From: Bacillota bacterium
GTDB taxonomy: Bacteria > Bacillota > Clostridia > Oscillospirales > Oscillospiraceae
Reading direction: 5' to 3'
Length of the DNA stretch: 53,032 nucleotides
Assembly: GCA_029100605.1 (NCBI GenBank)
Contig: JAQXPK010000142.1
Coordinates: forward strand, 1-53,032
Shown here: positions 52,790 through 53,032 of the stretch, one piece after another
Layout: the number at the start of each line of letters is the position of its first letter
Position numbering within the stretch: position 1 is the first letter of the stretch
Translations under genes and position numbers: made by a program
The notes under the pieces: model-generated
Told to the model about the DNA's origin: nothing
The model's input: only the letters and a program-made list of their open reading frames with translations
The model's database searches: none

Positions 52790-53032
52790 ATGCCTAACTG
52801 CAATACGATTGCTATATGCAATCAAAAAGGCGGTGTCGGTAAAACGACAACCACCGTAAACTTAGGCGTAGGCTTGGCAATGCAAGGTAAAAAGGTACTC
52901 CTTGTAGATGCCGATCCACAGGGCGACCTCACAACTTGTCTTGGATGGCAAGATACGGACAATCTACCCATTGCATTACCGGACAAAATGGTTGAAGTTA
53001 TGCAGGACAAATGCAAAGAGCCAATGAAAGGT
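52790..53032 (+). CDS. ParA family ATPase, truncated by the window end
   Basis: The first 81 residues show the deviant Walker [21 protein letters not shown] (about residues 11-30) and [17 protein letters not shown] 52790 follows AAAGGAGAAC. ParA/Soj proteins partition plasmids and are the usual first gene of clostridial conjugative-element modules. The AT-rich codon use matches the mobile region and not the chromosome on the left. Confidence 0.93.
   Translation, partial: MPNCNTIAICNQKGGVGKTTTTVNLGVGLAMQGKKVLLVDADPQGDLTTCLGWQDTDNLPIALPDKMVEVMQDKCKEPMKG

Overview
The window is bacterial chromosome from a GC-rich Firmicute, most likely a gut clostridium of the Oscillospiraceae/Ruminococcaceae group. 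The evidence is dense operons with strong Shine-Dalgarno sites, near-perfect sigma-A promoters with 16-17 bp spacers, a T-box on alaS, an L10 leader on rplJ, clostridial gene families (DUF2974, ThrE-type exporter, ABC-F, DegV) and several families of small palindromic repeats. From about 51.6 kb base composition drops sharply to AT-rich DNA that looks like the left end of an integrative/conjugative element next to a tRNA-Arg gene.

Layout. 0.17-3.4 kb: T-box regulated alaS, with a MITE and a second AT-rich repeat lodged between the T-box terminator and the start codon. 3.4-10.2 kb: a co-directional run comEC, holA, rnmV, an ABC-F ATPase and two GNAT acetyltransferases. 10.2-13 kb: an Mrp/NBP35 ATPase and a large membrane protein. 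13-15.1 kb (minus): NagZ-like lipoprotein and an unknown membrane protein. 15.2-20.4 kb (minus): ribosomal/transcription operon rpmG-secE-nusG-rplK-rplA and rplJ-rplL. The second part is interrupted by an AT-richer anchored protein gene that sits between two copies of the promoter plus L10 leader. 20.6-31.2 kb: ruvX, two half-size TSUP permeases, a DUF2974 lipase-like protein, an amino-acid ABC transporter, aldo/keto reductase, sirtuin, GNAT, ThrE-type exporter, DegV and HxlR. 31.4-38.8 kb: copper ATPase with an in-frame C-terminal CopZ-like domain, alpha/beta hydrolase, truA, an ArsC-like protein, an alanine/sodium symporter and an aminotransferase. 38.9-45.7 kb: small surface protein, CPA2 antiporter, galE, Ig-domain polysaccharide deacetylase, pyridoxamine kinase and a PfkB kinase. 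46-51 kb: a tightly coupled three-gene operon of TerB-domain protein, BrxD-like P-loop ATPase and Lhr-like helicase. 51.2-53 kb: tRNA-Arg remnants and an intact tRNA-Arg(CCU), then AT-rich mobile DNA with phased TGCTAAT repeats, a small gene, tandem terminators, a possible structured RNA and the start of a parA gene.

The most interesting items are the TerB/BrxD-like/helicase operon, which lacks the rest of BREX and may be a stand-alone DNA-processing or defence module. Next are the duplicated L10 autoregulatory cassette now driving a non-ribosomal gene, and the copA gene with an internal ribosome-binding site able to make a separate copper chaperone. Then come the four-copy MITE family with a traceable internal-deletion derivative and the tRNA-Arg integration junction. 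All calls are from reading the sequence; no database search was run.
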